From Streptomyces viridochromogenes DSM 40736 (lineage in GTDB: Bacteria > Actinomycetota > Actinomycetes > Streptomycetales > Streptomycetaceae): a DNA stretch of 64,000 bases. Both the position numbers and the translations under genes were made by a program. The notes under the pieces are model-generated. The model was not told the origin of the DNA. It ran no database searches and was given only the letters and a program-made list of their open reading frames with translations. Shown here one piece after another: positions 1-7,687 of this stretch; positions within the stretch are counted from its first letter, which is position 1, and every line of letters begins with the position of its first letter. The DNA lies in assembly GCF_000158955.1 (NCBI RefSeq), contig NZ_GG657757.1, positions 437,164 through 501,163 on the forward strand, in the 5' to 3' direction.

Positions 1-923
1 GGCAGCCGTCCCGCGTGCGCCAACGCGTCCGGGGCGTGCCGGGCCGCCGGGACGGCCGGTACGTACCCGGGCGCGCCACGGTGCGCGCTGATGCGGCGGG
101 CCAGCTCGCGGGCGTCGCCGGGGCGCTGTCCGGGCTCCTTGGCGAGCAGGTCCAGGACGACCCGCTCGAGGAACCCGGGCAGTTCGGGCCGGTGTTCGCG
201 CGGCGGGCGGGGCGGGGTGTCGCGGTGGCCCACGAGGATCGCCCAGGCGTCGCCGAGGTCGAACGGCGGTACCCCGGTGGCGATCTCGTACAGCACGCAG
301 CCGAACGAGTAGAGGTCGCTGCGCTGGTCGACCTCGGCGCCGCTGATCTGCTCCGGGGACATGTAGTGCGGGGTGCCCATGGCGATGCCGGTGCCGGTCA
401 GCCGGGAGGTGAAGCCGATGTCGTGGCCGAGGCGGGCGATACCGAAGTCGCAGATCTTCACCGTGCCGTCGCCGATCCGCACGATGTTGGCCGGCTTCAG
501 GTCGCGGTGGACGATGCCCTGTTCGTGGCAGTAGGCCAGGGCGGCGGCGACCTGCTCGGCGATCTCGACGACGTCCGCGACCGGCAGCGGGTGCTGCTTG
601 TTGTCCTCCAGGAGCTGGCTGAGGTTGCGCCCGTCCAGCAGCTCCATGACGAGGTAGAGGACGCCGTCGGACTCGCCGAAGTCGTGCACGACGGTGATGC
701 CCCGGTGCTGGAGGGCGGCGGCCACCCGGGCCTCACGGCGGAACCGCTCCCGCAGTACGCGGGTGAAGGCGTGGTCGTGCTGGGGGCCCGGCGGTTTGAG
801 GCACTTGACGGCGACGTGCCGGCCCAGGGACTCGTCCCGTGCCCGGAACACCTCGCCCATGCCGCCGCGCCCGATCAGGTCGAGCAGCCGGTACCGGCCG
901 TGGATGAGTCTGCTGTCCCCCAT
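1..923 (-). CDS. Serine/threonine protein kinase, C-terminus cut by window edge
   Basis: This is a Hanks-type (PknB-like) Ser/Thr kinase read leftward; about 307 codons are present and the frame runs off position 1. Visible elements are the glycine loop GRGGMGEV (residues 18-25), the ATP-anchoring VAVK lysine (K40), the catalytic loop HRDLKPAN (139-146) and the DFG metal motif (159-161), followed by the GTPHYMSPEQ activation/APE segment. The kinase domain is complete by about residue 275; the remaining visible part is an Ala/Pro/Arg-rich linker. Any transmembrane or PASTA region lies outside the window. The start ATG (921-923) was chosen because the kinase fold begins within ten residues of it. 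The substrate cannot be inferred. Confidence 0.9.
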   Translation of the reverse strand, partial: MGDSRLIHGRYRLLDLIGRGGMGEVFRARDESLGRHVAVKCLKPPGPQHDHAFTRVLRERFRREARVAAALQHRGITVVHDFGESDGVLYLVMELLDGRNLSQLLEDNKQHPLPVADVVEIAEQVAAALAYCHEQGIVHRDLKPANIVRIGDGTVKICDFGIARLGHDIGFTSRLTGTGIAMGTPHYMSPEQISGAEVDQRSDLYSFGCVLYEIATGVPPFDLGDAWAILVGHRDTPPRPPREHRPELPGFLERVVLDLLAKEPGQRPGDARELARRISAHRGAPGYVPAVPAARHAPDALAHAGRL

Positions 924-989
924 GTCGCGCGACGCTCCCCCCGGTAGCTGTTCGCCCGCCCCTCCCCATGGCCCACCCAGTATGGCTGC

Positions 990-1838
990 CTATCGTCCGA
1001 GTTTGTACGGTGCCGGGCGCGCGTCGGGGCCGAGCCTCGCCATGGCGCGCAGGATGTGTTTCGGCGGGAGTTGCCACCGCAGACGTGCGGGAACGCGGCG
1101 CAACAGGAGACCGGTGAGGCGAAGTTGCCGGGTGACGGTGGCGGGTGCGGGGGCCGGTCTGCCGTACAGCTCGTGGGCGTACGGCGGCAGAGAGGCGTAC
1201 GCCAGGTGTGCCACGCGCCGCCACAGCACCTCGCGCGCCGGTACGAGAAGGGGGTGCGTCGGCGGGCGGAGCAGGAAGTCGTCCACTGCGCGTGCCTCGG
1301 GTCCGGCGGCCAGATCGGGGCGCACCTTCTCGAAGTACGTGGCGAGCTCGGCCCGGTCGGCGGGTACGACGGCCGGATCGAGGCCCACCAGGCGTGCGCT
1401 CTGCCGGTGTTCGCCGACGTAGCGGTCGGCCTCGGCGTCGGTGAGGCGGAACCCCGATCTGCGCAGGACGTCCAGGTAGGAGTCGATCTCGGCGCAGTGC
1501 ACCCACAGCAGCAGGCCGGGTTCGTCGACGCCGTAGAGCTCCCCGGTGCCGGGGTCGGTCGCCGTCAGCATGCTGTGGATCTTCCGGACCCGGGCGCCGG
1601 CCCGTTCCGCGGCCTCGGTGGTGCCGTACGTCGTCGTGCCGACGAAGTTCGCGGTGCGCATCAGACGGCCCCAGGCGTCCCGCCGGAAGTCGGAGTTCTG
1701 CATGACGCCGCGTACCGCGCGTGGGTGCAGGGCCTGGAGGTAGAGCGCCCGGACGCCGGCGATCCACATCATGGGGTCTCCGTGCGCCTGCCAGGTCACC
1801 GAGCCGGGGCCGAACAGCCCGGGGTCCGCGCCGGTCAT
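990..1838 (-). CDS. Oxygenase MpaB / DUF2236 family protein
   Basis: The 282-residue product matches the DUF2236 family (MpaB and latex-clearing rubber oxygenase superfamily, heme-dependent or putative oxygenases). Family-like segments include the N-terminal LFGPGSVTWQAHGDPMMW, the LQALHPRAVRGV stretch and the central WVHCAEIDSYL region. The ATG at 1838 is preferred over one 35 codons upstream because GGAGGTGAG lies about 8 bases before it. No signal peptide is evident. It stands alone, transcribed in the same direction as the upstream kinase and divergently from the universal stress gene at 2275. The substrate is unknown; catalytic oxygenase activity is inferred from the family only. Confidence 0.8.
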   Translation of the reverse strand: MTGADPGLFGPGSVTWQAHGDPMMWIAGVRALYLQALHPRAVRGVMQNSDFRRDAWGRLMRTANFVGTTTYGTTEAAERAGARVRKIHSMLTATDPGTGELYGVDEPGLLLWVHCAEIDSYLDVLRRSGFRLTDAEADRYVGEHRQSARLVGLDPAVVPADRAELATYFEKVRPDLAAGPEARAVDDFLLRPPTHPLLVPAREVLWRRVAHLAYASLPPYAHELYGRPAPAPATVTRQLRLTGLLLRRVPARLRWQLPPKHILRAMARLGPDARPAPYKLGR

Positions 1839-2274
1839 GCGACTCACCTCCGCCCGGCGCCCACGATGGCACATGTCGAACAGCCGGTCGATACCCCCGG
1901 GTTCGGCACCGCGCGGGCAACCGTCCAGTCGTTGAGTTTTCATCCACCCAGTAAAGGTTTGGTAAGACTCCCCCTTATATGCCGATGTCGCCGATCAAGC
2001 CCCGTCCTGATAGCCGGCGCCGGCAACCACAAGATGGCCTGCCTCGCCGTCCTCACCACCCCGACGGGCGGCATCGGCCGCCGAAGCCAAGGCGCATCGG
2101 CTCGACGGGACGGCACCCCCGCACCGGACCGGGCGCGCAGGGCCGAGCGCTGACCGGCTGAGCGCGTGCTGGGTCTCCTGGGCGCCGGAGTGGACCGCCC
2201 GTGGAACAGTGGAGGAGAGAAGCCACAGGCCTGCGGGCGCCCGCCACGGTGCGGGCCGGACGAAGGAGGCCAGG
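1839..2274. other. Intergenic region between divergent genes
   Basis: About 436 bases separate the MpaB-like gene and the first universal stress gene. An AT-richer patch lies near 1935-1985 and could hold promoter elements, but I cannot assign -35/-10 boxes confidently. A degenerate half of the stress-island palindrome (GGGCCGAGCG) occurs at 2140-2149, without a good right half. No convincing gene is seen. Confidence 0.5.
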
Positions 2275-3162
2275 ATGCGTCTCCCTGTACTGGCAGGCGT
2301 CGACGGGTCCGAGTACGCCGCGGCGGCGGTCGACTGGGCCGCGCGGGAGGCCCTGCTGCGTGGCGTTCCGCTGCTGCTGCTCCACGCGTCCCCGCCGCTT
2401 CCCGGAGCCGCCGTTCCGGGCGCGGCCCTGGACCGGTTGCATCACGTGGGCGCCTGGCTGCTCCGGCGGACGGTCGCCGACCTCACCCGCCGCCACCCGG
2501 ACCTCCAGGTGGAATGCGCGCAGGCCGACGACGCCCCGGCCGGGGCTCTCCTCACCGCGGCACGTGATGCCGGGCTCCTCGTCGTGGGCACCCGCGGGAC
2601 GGGCGGTTTCGCTGGGCTGGCGGTCGGCTCGGTGGCCCTGCGGACGGCGGCGGCAGCCCCTTGTCCCGCCGTGTTCGTCCCTCCCCGCCCCGGTGTCTTC
2701 GCGGACGGGGCGCCCCCGGTACGCGGCGCCGGTCAGGTCGTGCTGGGGTTCGACGCGCACCGGCCGGCCGGCGAGGTGGCCGACTTCGCCTTCTCGGCCG
2801 CCGAGGCACGGGCGTCCCGTCTGCGCGTGGTGCAGGCGTGGGCCTTTCCCGCCGAGTCCGTCTCGTCCCGGACCCTCGTGGTGACCGAGGAGGACCGCGC
2901 GATCTGGGAGGACCAGGAGGTTCTGCGGCTCTCCGACGCCCTGCGTCCGTGGCAGGAGAAGTACCCGCGGGTGACGGCCGACGCCGACGTCATGCTGCTC
3001 CACCCCGCGGAAGCCCTCCTCAACGCCTCCCGGAGCGCGGGCCTCCTCGTCGTGGGGCGCCGCACCGAGCCCCGGGCGGCCGAGGGCCGACTCGGTCCGG
3101 TCACACACGCCGTACTGCACCACGCCCGCTGCCCGCTGGTGCTCGTGCCGCACGCCATGTGA
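2275..3162 (+). CDS. Universal stress protein, tandem Usp domains
   Basis: The 295-residue protein carries two UspA folds in tandem, about 1-145 and 150-295. The first begins LPVLAGVDGSEYAAAAVDWA and has the nucleotide-loop pattern G-x2-G-x9-GS (GTRGTGG...VGSVA). The second ends with the typical LGPVTHAVLHHARCPLVLVP. Tandem USPs of this length bind ATP in mycobacteria and streptomycetes and are induced by hypoxia or stationary phase. The start ATG follows AAGGAGG by about 6 bases; an upstream in-frame start lacks such a site. It converges with the phosphofructokinase gene, 4 bases away. It is the first of four related USP genes in the window. Confidence 0.93.
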   Translation: MRLPVLAGVDGSEYAAAAVDWAAREALLRGVPLLLLHASPPLPGAAVPGAALDRLHHVGAWLLRRTVADLTRRHPDLQVECAQADDAPAGALLTAARDAGLLVVGTRGTGGFAGLAVGSVALRTAAAAPCPAVFVPPRPGVFADGAPPVRGAGQVVLGFDAHRPAGEVADFAFSAAEARASRLRVVQAWAFPAESVSSRTLVVTEEDRAIWEDQEVLRLSDALRPWQEKYPRVTADADVMLLHPAEALLNASRSAGLLVVGRRTEPRAAEGRLGPVTHAVLHHARCPLVLVPHAM

Positions 3163-3166
3163 CGGC

Positions 3167-4192
3167 TCAGCCGTAGAACGCGCCGAACTCGTCGTACAGC
3201 GACGGGTCGACGACCTTGTTCTCCCCCGTGGCGTCGGCTAGGGGGAGGCGGACGATCCGCGTGCCCCGCAGGGCGACCATGCGGCCGAAGTCCCCCTCCT
3301 TGACCGCGTCGATGGCGTGCAGTCCGAAGCGGGTGGCCAGCCACCGGTCGAAGGCGCTCGGGGTGCCGCCGCGCTGGATGTGACCCAGGACCGTGGTGCG
3401 GGCGTCCTTCTCGGTGCGCGCGGAGATCTCCTGGGCCAGCCATTCACCGATGCCGGACAGCCGCACATGGCCGTACTCGTCCAGCGACTGGTCCTTGAGG
3501 ATCATCTGCCCCTCCTTGGGGACGGCCCCTTCGGCCACGACGACGATCGGCGCGTAGTTGATCTCGAACCGGCGCTTCACCTGCTCACAGACCTGGTCGA
3601 TGTCGAACGGCCGCTCCGGGATGAGGATCACGTTGGCGCCGCCTGCGATGCCCGCGTGCAGGGCGATCCATCCGGAATGCCGCCCCATCACCTCGACCAC
3701 CAGGGCGCGCATGTGTGACTCCGCGGTGGTGTGCAGGCGGTCGATGGCTTCCGTCACGATGCCGACGGCGGTGTCGAAGCCGAAGGTGTAGTCGGTGCCC
3801 GAGACGTCGTTGTCGATGGTCTTCGGCACACCGACCAGGTCGATCCCCTGCCGGCTGAGCTCCGTGGCCGCCCCCAGCGTGTCCTCTCCGCCGATCACGA
3901 CGAGCGCGTCCACCTCGTGCGCGGCGAGGGTGTCCCGCACCCGCCGCAGCCCGTCCTCGTGCTTGAACGGGTTCGTACGGGAAGACCCGAGGATGGTCCC
4001 GCCCCGCGGGAGGATCCCCCGCACGCTGGAGATGTCCAGGGGAACGACGTCGTTCTTGAGCAGACCGAGCCAGCCGTCCCGTACGCCGACGAAGTCGAAC
4101 GAGTATTCCTGGACGCCCTTGCGGACGACGCTGCGGATCACGGCGTTCAGGCCCGGGCAGTCACCGCCGCCGGTCAGTACTCCGACCTTCAT
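3167..4192 (-). CDS. 6-phosphofructokinase with PPi-type active-site residues
   Basis: The 341-residue protein is a group III (actinobacterial) PfkA. It has the N-terminal GGGDCPGLNA phosphate loop, catalytic TIDND (125-129) and the substrate segment MGRHSGW. Residue 104 is Asp (GGEDT) and residue 124 is Lys (PKTID). In this family Gly104 marks ATP-dependent enzymes, while Asp104 with Lys124 marks pyrophosphate-dependent ones such as that of Amycolatopsis methanolica, so a reversible PPi-dependent enzyme is predicted. Start ATG has GGGAGAG upstream. It diverges from a flavodoxin gene, with a stress-island palindrome at 4295-4308 between them, and lies near a polyphosphate kinase. The biochemical specificity is inference from two residues. 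Confidence 0.92.
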   Translation of the reverse strand: MKVGVLTGGGDCPGLNAVIRSVVRKGVQEYSFDFVGVRDGWLGLLKNDVVPLDISSVRGILPRGGTILGSSRTNPFKHEDGLRRVRDTLAAHEVDALVVIGGEDTLGAATELSRQGIDLVGVPKTIDNDVSGTDYTFGFDTAVGIVTEAIDRLHTTAESHMRALVVEVMGRHSGWIALHAGIAGGANVILIPERPFDIDQVCEQVKRRFEINYAPIVVVAEGAVPKEGQMILKDQSLDEYGHVRLSGIGEWLAQEISARTEKDARTTVLGHIQRGGTPSAFDRWLATRFGLHAIDAVKEGDFGRMVALRGTRIVRLPLADATGENKVVDPSLYDEFGAFYG

Positions 4193-4294
4193 GGGTCTCT
4201 CCCGTCCGCCGCGCACACCTGGATCGCCGCCTGCCTCCAGCCTCCCTCGGTTCCGTCCACGCCGGCCACTCGACGGGTGTCAGGGCGCCGGACC

Positions 4295-4308
4295 GGGACC
4301 GTCGGCCC
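4295..4308. promoter_or_regulatory. Predicted stress-regulon box (GGGnCn4GnCCC)
   Basis: The sequence GGGACCGTCGGCCC reads GGGCCGACGGTCCC on the other strand and fits the island consensus GGGCCGAASGKCCC. It lies about 100 bases upstream of the phosphofructokinase start and 80 upstream of the flavodoxin start, so it could serve both. The spacing of its GGG/CCC ends matches the mycobacterial DosR box. Confidence 0.5.
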
Positions 4309-4388
4309 CCTTCGTGCCCGTCCGGCCCATCGGCTCGCGGCCTTCGGGGACCGAGGCTGGAAGTGCGGCCGTGAGGAGGGCAGCGATC

Positions 4389-4892
4389 ATGAACGGGACA
4401 GTGCTGGTGGCCTACGGCTCCACCAACGGCTCGACGGCCGAGATCGCCGAGCACATCGGTGAGGTCCTGGCCAAGGAGGGACTGGACGTGGACGTACGGC
4501 CCGCCTCGGACGTGGCCGACCTCGTGCCGTACGGCGCGGTCGTCCTCGGTGGCGGGCTCTACGGGGGCCGCTGGCAGCGGGACGCACGCCGCTTCGCGCG
4601 GCGGCACCGCAAAGCCCTGGCCGAGCGGCCGGTGTGGCTGTTCAGCAGCGGCCCCCTCGACCCCTCGGCGTCCGAGCGGAACATCCCTCCGGCACCCGGG
4701 GTACGACGGGTGATGTACCACGTCGATCCGCGTGGGCACGCGACCTTCGGAGGACGCCTGGAGGGCGACGTCAAGGGGCGCATCGCCCGGATGATCGTCA
4801 AATCCGGAAGGGGCGGCGACTTCCGCGACTTCGAGCGGATCGGCACCTGGGCGGCCATGGTGGCCCGGGACCTGCAGGCCCCCGAAGGCTGA
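4389..4892 (+). CDS. Flavodoxin-domain protein (HemG-like)
   Basis: The 167-residue protein begins with a flavodoxin FMN-phosphate loop, VAYGSTNGSTAEIA (residues 6-19), and has the second loop VLGGGLYGGRW. This is the flavodoxin_5/HemG type, related to menaquinone-dependent protoporphyrinogen oxidase. Such proteins recur in hypoxia-related clusters of actinobacteria, but protoporphyrinogen as substrate is not established here. GAGGAGGG lies about 9 bases before the ATG. A longer in-frame extension upstream crosses the antisense phosphofructokinase gene and is rejected. It is followed after 90 bases by the PPK2 gene, probably in one operon or with a nearby second promoter. Confidence 0.87.
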   Translation: MNGTVLVAYGSTNGSTAEIAEHIGEVLAKEGLDVDVRPASDVADLVPYGAVVLGGGLYGGRWQRDARRFARRHRKALAERPVWLFSSGPLDPSASERNIPPAPGVRRVMYHVDPRGHATFGGRLEGDVKGRIARMIVKSGRGGDFRDFERIGTWAAMVARDLQAPEG

Positions 4893-4915
4893 CCCACTCA
4901 CCTCGCGTGCCGTGC

Positions 4916-4929
4916 GGGACCCCCGGCCG
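4916..4929. promoter_or_regulatory. Weak candidate stress-regulon box
   Basis: GGGACCCCCGGCCG matches seven of the eight fixed positions of GGGnCn4GnCCC and lies 54 bases before the PPK2 start. It fits the refined consensus poorly and may be chance in GC-rich DNA. Confidence 0.25.
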
Positions 4930-4982
4930 GGCAGTACGGTGCCGGAACGGTGTCCCGAGGACCCGGCGGAACGGGAGGCGGC

Positions 4983-5786
4983 ATGTCGGACCACGAGGCG
5001 GTGAGGGTTCGGCGCAAGGTGTACGAAAAGGAACTACTGCGCCTGCAGACGGAGTTGGTGAAGCTCCAGGAGTGGGTGCGTGCCGAGGGCACCCGGCTGG
5101 TCGTCGTCTTCGAGGGGCGGGACGCGGCCGGCAAGGGCGGCACCATCAAACGGGTCACCGAGCACCTCAACCCGCGGGTCGCACGGATCGCCGCGCTGCC
5201 GAAACCGACCGAGCGGGAGCGCACCCAGTGGTACTTCCAGCGATACGTCGAGCACCTGCCGGCCGCCGGGGAGATCGTGTTGTTCGATCGCTCCTGGTAC
5301 AACCGGGCCGGCGTCGAGCACGTGATGGGTTTCTGTACACCGGAGGAGCACCAGCTCTTCCTGCGGCAGTGCCCGATCTTCGAGCGGATGCTCGTCGAGG
5401 ACGGCCTGCTGCTGCGCAAGTACTGGTTCTCGGTGAGCGACACCGAGCAGCAGGAGCGCTTCCGGAAGCGCTTGGAGGACCCGCTGCGCCGCTGGAAGCT
5501 GTCACCGATGGACCTGGACTCGATCAGCCGCTGGGAGGCCTACTCGCGGGCCAAGGACGAGATGATGGTGCACACCGACATCATCGAGGCACCGTGGTAC
5601 GTCGTCGAGAGCGACGACAAACGCCGCGCCCGGCTCAACATGATCGCCCATCTGCTGCACTCGGTGCCGTACCACGAGGCGCCTCCTCCGGTGCTGGAGC
5701 TACCGGACCGGCCGCCCTCGACCGGTTACGAGCGCCCGCCGCGCGACCTGCGCACCTACGTCCCCGACCACGCGGCAGGCCTGTGA
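4983..5786 (+). CDS. ppk2: Polyphosphate kinase 2
   Basis: The 267-residue protein is a single-domain PPK2, which transfers phosphate between polyphosphate and nucleoside diphosphates. The Walker A loop is EGRDAAGKGG (44-53), Walker B is FDRSWYNRAG (101-110), and the lid region RFRKRLEDPLRRWKLSP is intact. The length fits class I one-domain enzymes (NDP/NTP). The start was placed at MSDHEA because GGGAGG lies 5-6 bases upstream; an in-frame start 11 codons earlier lacks a site. The C-terminal motif RDLRTYVPDHAAGL recurs as an orphan fragment at 8430-8493. With the neighbouring PPi-type phosphofructokinase it suggests phosphate-polymer energy use under ATP shortage, which is inference. Confidence 0.94.
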   Translation: MSDHEAVRVRRKVYEKELLRLQTELVKLQEWVRAEGTRLVVVFEGRDAAGKGGTIKRVTEHLNPRVARIAALPKPTERERTQWYFQRYVEHLPAAGEIVLFDRSWYNRAGVEHVMGFCTPEEHQLFLRQCPIFERMLVEDGLLLRKYWFSVSDTEQQERFRKRLEDPLRRWKLSPMDLDSISRWEAYSRAKDEMMVHTDIIEAPWYVVESDDKRRARLNMIAHLLHSVPYHEAPPPVLELPDRPPSTGYERPPRDLRTYVPDHAAGL

Positions 5787-5811
5787 GGGGCCGAGAGCCG
5801 ACGCGGTGCCG

Positions 5812-6735
5812 TCACCTCATGCTCGGCCGTCCCTTGGAGTCGTGCGGCACCAGCGCGACCGGACAGTGCACGTGGTGGATCAGGGCGTGTACGACCGGAC
5901 CGGTGTGGGGGCCGAACGCCGTACGGCGTCCGCGGCTGCCCGCGACGACCAGGCCCGCGCCGGACGCGGCCCGGACGAGGACGTGTGCCGGCCACCCCTC
6001 GTGAAGCTCCTCGACGACGGCGGTGGGGTACTTCTCGCGCCACGGTGCGAGCAGCGCGGCCAGCTCGCGTTCTGCCACCCCTCTGATTCGGGCACGTGCC
6101 TCGGCGTCCGGAAGACCGTGAGAGACGGGTACGCGCCAGGCGTGCACGGCGCGCAGCGGTGCCCGGCGCAGGTCGGCGGCGTGGAAGGCGAAGTCCAGGA
6201 CGTCGTGGGACGGTTCGTCGAGGCCGACGGCGACCGCCACGTCGCGGCAGGGCATGCGGATCGAGGGCTTCCCGTCGACTCCCGGCAGATGCTCCGCCTC
6301 GGCCGTCTCACCCTCCCGTACCAGGACGACAGCGTGCTGCAGCCGGGCCACGGTGGCCATGGCGACCGACCCCGACATGAATCCGCCCAGGCCGCTGGGG
6401 CCTTGACTGCCGATGACGAGAAGATCGGCGTTCTCCGACTCGGCGAGCAGAGTGGAGACGGGCGGCCTGCACACCTCTTCCGCGGAGACGGACAGCTGCG
6501 GATAACGCTCGACCAACTGGTCGAGGACGCTGCGCAGCACGCGCATGGCGCGATACTGAGGCGCCCTCAGCTCCGGAAGCACCGCGTCCGGGGCGATGTC
6601 CGCCGGCAGGCCCCCCTCCCAGGCATGGACGAGCCGGAGCGGCAGTCCTCGGCGGAGCGCCTCCCTGGCCGCCCAGTCGGCCGCGGCGAGACCCTCGGGT
6701 GAACCGTCCACACCGGCGACGACCGTCCTCGTCAT
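5812..6735 (-). CDS. Universal stress protein, tandem Usp domains
   Basis: The 307-residue protein has two Usp domains. The first starts TRTVVAGVDGSPEGLAAADW and holds the loop GSQGPSGLGGFMSGSVA. The second contains GSRGRRTAFGPHTGPVVHAL, then HCPVALVPHD. The start ATG at 6733-6735 follows an AGGAGGTG site by about 7 bases; a much longer in-frame extension upstream has no site and unlikely composition. It converges with ppk2, with a 25-base gap. Its upstream region is long (over 600 bases) and contains a 21-bp tandem repeat and two palindromic boxes. Confidence 0.93.
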   Translation of the reverse strand: MTRTVVAGVDGSPEGLAAADWAAREALRRGLPLRLVHAWEGGLPADIAPDAVLPELRAPQYRAMRVLRSVLDQLVERYPQLSVSAEEVCRPPVSTLLAESENADLLVIGSQGPSGLGGFMSGSVAMATVARLQHAVVLVREGETAEAEHLPGVDGKPSIRMPCRDVAVAVGLDEPSHDVLDFAFHAADLRRAPLRAVHAWRVPVSHGLPDAEARARIRGVAERELAALLAPWREKYPTAVVEELHEGWPAHVLVRAASGAGLVVAGSRGRRTAFGPHTGPVVHALIHHVHCPVALVPHDSKGRPSMR

Positions 6736-6751
6736 GGCCGGCACCTCCTGA

Positions 6752-6795
6752 CGTCTCATCCGTGAACCCGAAGGCGTCTCATCCGTGAACCCGAA
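6752..6795. repeat. Tandem duplication, 21-bp unit
   Basis: Two identical copies of CGTCTCATCCGTGAACCCGAA occupy 6752-6772 and 6775-6795, separated by GG. They lie just upstream of the second universal stress gene's ribosome site. This looks like a recent local duplication; a regulatory role is not evident. Confidence 0.85.
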
Positions 6796-6980
6796 CAGGA
6801 ATTCGAACCTGCCGGACGGACGTCTCAGCAGGTCCGGCCTCGCCTGCAGTGGTGCTTGCGGGGCCGGGGGCGGACCCGATGCACACGGTGGGCTTCGCGT
6901 GCCCATGAGCCGGCCTCCGGCAGATCGCCGACGGGTTCTCCACCTGGTCCCACCATCGAACGGCAGCGGTCCCGGGCACA

Positions 6981-6994
6981 GGGCCGAAGGTCCC
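6981..6994. promoter_or_regulatory. Predicted stress-regulon box
   Basis: GGGCCGAAGGTCCC is an exact fit to the island consensus GGGCCGAASGKCCC. It is 246 bases upstream of the universal stress gene at 5812-6735, farther than the other boxes. Confidence 0.45.
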
Positions 6995-7314
6995 GGCATG
7001 CCCGGACTTCCGTCCCCGCACAGGCCCCGGCACGATCCGCGTCGGCCGGCGTGCGCTGTGGTGGGGCTCGGGGTGTTCCCCGAAGGAGAGGGCGCACGCC
7101 TGGCCGATGCTGGCGCCGGAGCCTGCCCGCCTCCCTGCGGAAGTCGACCAGAACCGTGCCAGGGGCGGGCCCGGGGACGACGTGCTGCTGTACTCCTTCG
7201 CCCGGAGCGCAGGCCCGCCGCTCACCGTCGGCTCGTCCTCACGCACACGACGTTCTGGGCGGAGATGTCGGGCGCCGCCGCTGCGCGAAGACGAGCCGGA
7301 CGGTCTCCCGTTCG

Positions 7315-7328
7315 GGGCCGCCCGGCCC
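7315..7328. promoter_or_regulatory. Predicted stress-regulon box before a gene remnant
   Basis: GGGCCGCCCGGCCC fits the general form GGGnCn4GnCCC, with symmetric GGGCC/GGCCC ends. It lies 34 bases upstream of the fragment of the acyl-CoA synthetase, consistent with a retained junction or promoter, but the site is GC-only and could be chance. Confidence 0.35.
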
Positions 7329-7361
7329 TATGGCCCACCGGCGAACGGAGGTGTGATGTAA

Positions 7362-7649
7362 GTGAGCCGAGGGCCACAGGATGGGTACGGCGAAGCGCCG
7401 GACTGCACGGCGACACCGGCACTGCCCGGTGCCCGCTCCTCTTCGGACGTGACGGCACCCGCCCGGTCGATCTCCCGGCTGGAGCAGTTCTTGCCACGGT
7501 TGTCCCGGATGGCGGGCGACCTGCCGCAACTGGCGGAGGCGGACTTCAATCCGGTCCTCGCCCGGCCTGAAAACATCACCGCTCTGGACGCGCGGATCCG
7601 GTTGCTGAAACGACGCGCCCACGAACCCTATCTGCGGCGGCTCCGCTGA
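7362..7649 (+). pseudogene. C-terminal remnant of ADP-forming acyl-CoA synthetase
   Basis: The open frame gives 95 residues. From about residue 38 it reads ISRLEQFLPRLSRMAGDLPQ, then LAEADFNPVLARPENITALD and ARIRLL, closing PYLRRLR. This is the end of the ATP-grasp domain of ADP-forming acetate/acyl-CoA synthetases (often fused to a GNAT in actinobacteria), where LDLNPV and DARIRL are conserved. The usual protein has 700-900 residues, so nearly everything, including the CoA-binding and phosphohistidine regions, is missing. The ribosome site before it is poor. The CBS-domain gene follows 38 bases downstream, an arrangement seen in hypoxia clusters. It is probably non-functional. Confidence 0.65.
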
Positions 7650-7687
7650 CCTGTGGGTCCGTGCACCGATGAAGGAGGCGGAACACG

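Larger units (their letters stand above)
6736..7361. other. Long intergenic region with repeats and two palindromes
   Basis: About 626 bases lie without a convincing gene. Several frames are open, but none has a ribosome site with recognisable protein similarity. It contains the tandem repeat at 6752-6795 and predicted regulatory boxes at 6981-6994 and 7315-7328. Because the fragment that follows is the tail of an acyl-CoA synthetase, this stretch may be what is left after a deletion of the rest of that gene, but I recognise no synthetase residues in it. Confidence 0.5.

Noticed and set aside
2053..3153. Long open frame antisense to the first universal stress gene
   Set aside because: Third-position GC bias opens the opposite frames; the protein is Arg/Gly/Pro-rich with no recognisable domain, and the sense strand has a complete Usp protein.
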